Assembly: GCA_027064945.1 (NCBI GenBank)
Contig: JAMOPB010000431.1
Span: 1 to 6,985 of the forward strand
Length of the DNA stretch: 6,985 nucleotides
Reading direction: 5' to 3'
Source of the DNA: Candidatus Cloacimonadota bacterium
GTDB lineage: Bacteria > Cloacimonadota > Cloacimonadia > Cloacimonadales > TCS61
Position numbers and translations under genes: made by a program. Position 1 is the first letter of the stretch; every line of letters starts with the position of its first letter. This document shows, piece by piece, positions 5,924 through 6,985 of this stretch. The notes beneath the pieces are model-generated. The model was not told where the DNA came from. It saw only the letters and a list, made by a program, of their open reading frames with translations, and made no database searches.

Positions 5924-6985
5924 ATCTGTAACAATTCATTAATTTATACATCATGTGATCTAGCTCATATTTACTTTCATCTCGATAGATGTTTTTAAGC
6001 GCATTATTGCTCAATTTGTAAAATACTGCGAGTTTAGGATCAATCGTGTGTATCACAGACTTAAGCGGAATCTGATATACAGGTGGTTTATCACTATATC
6101 TGATTGAATCCATATTTTCATCATAAAATAACGCGCTCATAATTACTTCAATATAATTTGAAAGTAAATAAGCGCCTTCGAATGCAATATCGATAATTTT
6201 TTCATAAAACTGTTCAGGTGGTATTAGTTCATGTCTTTCAGTTGAAGCGTTTACTTCACGTTTTCCGTACACTAGTGTTGCGAATTCTCTTAGAATTCTT
6301 GATGCATCTTGATTCTGAAGTCTTATGTGTGGTATTATAGCGGTTTTACCAGATTCCACTTCCACAAATTCTATTTCGTTTTCTGCATAATAACGCGGTA
6401 TCATTATATTTTTTAAAACATTAATATCAGCTTCATTTGCATCAGTGTATGTGATCGGATGACCTTCATCATTATTCTCGCTCCAAAACTTAACTCCGCG
6501 GTCTATCATATCGAAAATTTCATTATATAGTGTTTCCATTTCCCAAGTACCACCAGTATGGTGCAATCTTAAACTGGATTGTAATAATTGTTCTACAACA
6601 GCACTCGCAGCCAATGTACCAACATAGCTAATACCGTTTTTATCAGCCGGTGGTAAATGTAATCCCCAACATTTTTTACAAATTTTAAAACCATCTAGTT
6701 TGCAGGTTATTGGAGAAAAAATTTCTACCGTTTGTCCAATAAGATGTTTATCTTTTTCAGGATCTATCACATGTCCATCAACTGTAATACGTTTTTGCAA
6801 AGAACGTAAATGTTTTTCATCTTTAATTTTAATTTTAAATCCGTGATCGCAGCCGCAATCCTCGACATTTTGATCTAGCATTATAAATCCGATACTATTC
6901 ATAATTATTCTTTGCATTTCTCCAGACTCTGGTATTAGAGTCTCGCGAGCTGCTAGCGCCATTCTTGCACCGTTTGCTAAAGCAA
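5922..6985 (-). CDS. Phage DNA-directed RNA polymerase, beta' subunit C-terminal part (5' end beyond window)
   Basis: The frame is open to the right edge. Seven codons before the first in-window ATG (6962) read ALANGAR, which continues the conserved trigger-loop block: NGARMAL matches HGARKGL of E. coli RpoC, so the ATG at 6962 is internal and the gene begins outside the window. Counting from that Met, residues 35-37 (DCG) with C36, C87 (ITC), C95 and C98 (ICKKCWG) match the four-cysteine zinc site of beta'. Residues 115-138 (GTLAASAVVEQL followed by SSLRLHHTGG) match the GVIAAQSIGEPG and TMRTFHIGG block. Residues 269-276 (NYIEVIMS) match the C-terminal DKHIEVIVRQ. The long beta' insertion domains of E. 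coli are absent, leaving about 350 residues after the trigger loop. The product should pair with a beta' N-terminal protein carrying the catalytic NADFDGD loop, which is not in this window. A strong terminator follows the stop. Confidence 0.94.
   Translation of the reverse strand, partial: ALANGARMALAARETLIPESGEMQRIIMNSIGFIMLDQNVEDCGCDHGFKIKIKDEKHLRSLQKRITVDGHVIDPEKDKHLIGQTVEIFSPITCKLDGFKICKKCWGLHLPPADKNGISYVGTLAASAVVEQLLQSSLRLHHTGGTWEMETLYNEIFDMIDRGVKFWSENNDEGHPITYTDANEADINVLKNIMIPRYYAENEIEFVEVESGKTAIIPHIRLQNQDASRILREFATLVYGKREVNASTERHELIPPEQFYEKIIDIAFEGAYLLSNYIEVIMSALFYDENMDSIRYSDKPPVYQIPLKSVIHTIDPKLAVFYKLSNNALKNIYRDESKYELDHMMYKLMNCYR

Noticed and set aside
5872..5934. Longer form of the 60-aa membrane protein beginning at 5934
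   Set aside because: It would be translated through the terminator stem and overlaps the end of the beta' gene; the ATG at 5871 has a strong ribosome binding site.
6940..6962. ATG at 6962 as the start of the beta' C-terminal gene
   Set aside because: The frame stays open to the right edge and the upstream codons (ALANGAR) continue a conserved beta' motif, so the Met is internal.

Overview
The window is an AT-rich, tightly packed block of genes, all on the minus strand. It looks like part of a large bacteriophage genome that encodes its own multisubunit RNA polymerase (RNAP). Three genes carry recognisable pieces of the bacterial-type RNAP large subunits: the C-terminal part of beta' (cut by the right edge), an N-terminal half of beta and a C-terminal half of beta. 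Splitting beta and beta' over several genes is the arrangement known from phiKZ-like and AR9/PBS1-like jumbo phages. Cellular bacteria normally carry intact rpoB and rpoC next to ribosomal protein genes, and none are seen here. Ribosome binding sites of the AAGGA/AAGGAG type precede most genes, so the host is a bacterium with ordinary Shine-Dalgarno initiation. Low GC suggests, but does not prove, a low-GC host.

Layout in transcription order (right to left). (1) 6985-5922: C-terminal beta' fragment running in from outside the window, closed by a clear rho-independent terminator (5899-5923). (2) 5871-5249: three small genes of 60, 81 and 68 codons. The outer two are two-helix membrane proteins that align with each other without gaps and look like diverged paralogues; the middle one is a soluble, charged, helical protein. 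(3) 5252-3984 and 3983-2001: beta N-half (422 aa, TTG start) and beta C-half (660 aa), joined with no spacer (TAA directly followed by ATG). (4) 2000-1953: the only other intergenic gap, holding a 6-bp hairpin. (5) 1952-1: a small unknown gene (86 aa), a DHH/DHHA1-type phosphoesterase (307 aa) and a protein of at least 258 aa that leaves the left edge and may be a tail or baseplate protein. The last two junctions are ATGA stop/start overlaps.

Functionally, the beta halves and the beta' fragment should assemble with a beta' N-terminal gene outside the window (the NADFDGD catalytic loop is not here) into a phage RNAP. Catalytic lysines, the ED pair of beta and the four-cysteine zinc site of beta' are retained, so the enzyme looks active. 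The trigger-loop histidine and several rifampicin-pocket residues are changed. Whether this is the virion-packaged or the non-virion enzyme cannot be decided from this window. The DHH protein may degrade short RNAs or cyclic/signalling nucleotides. The paired small membrane proteins inside an RNAP gene cluster are the least explained feature. No gene is supported on the plus strand, and I see no tRNA, CRISPR array or mobile element.
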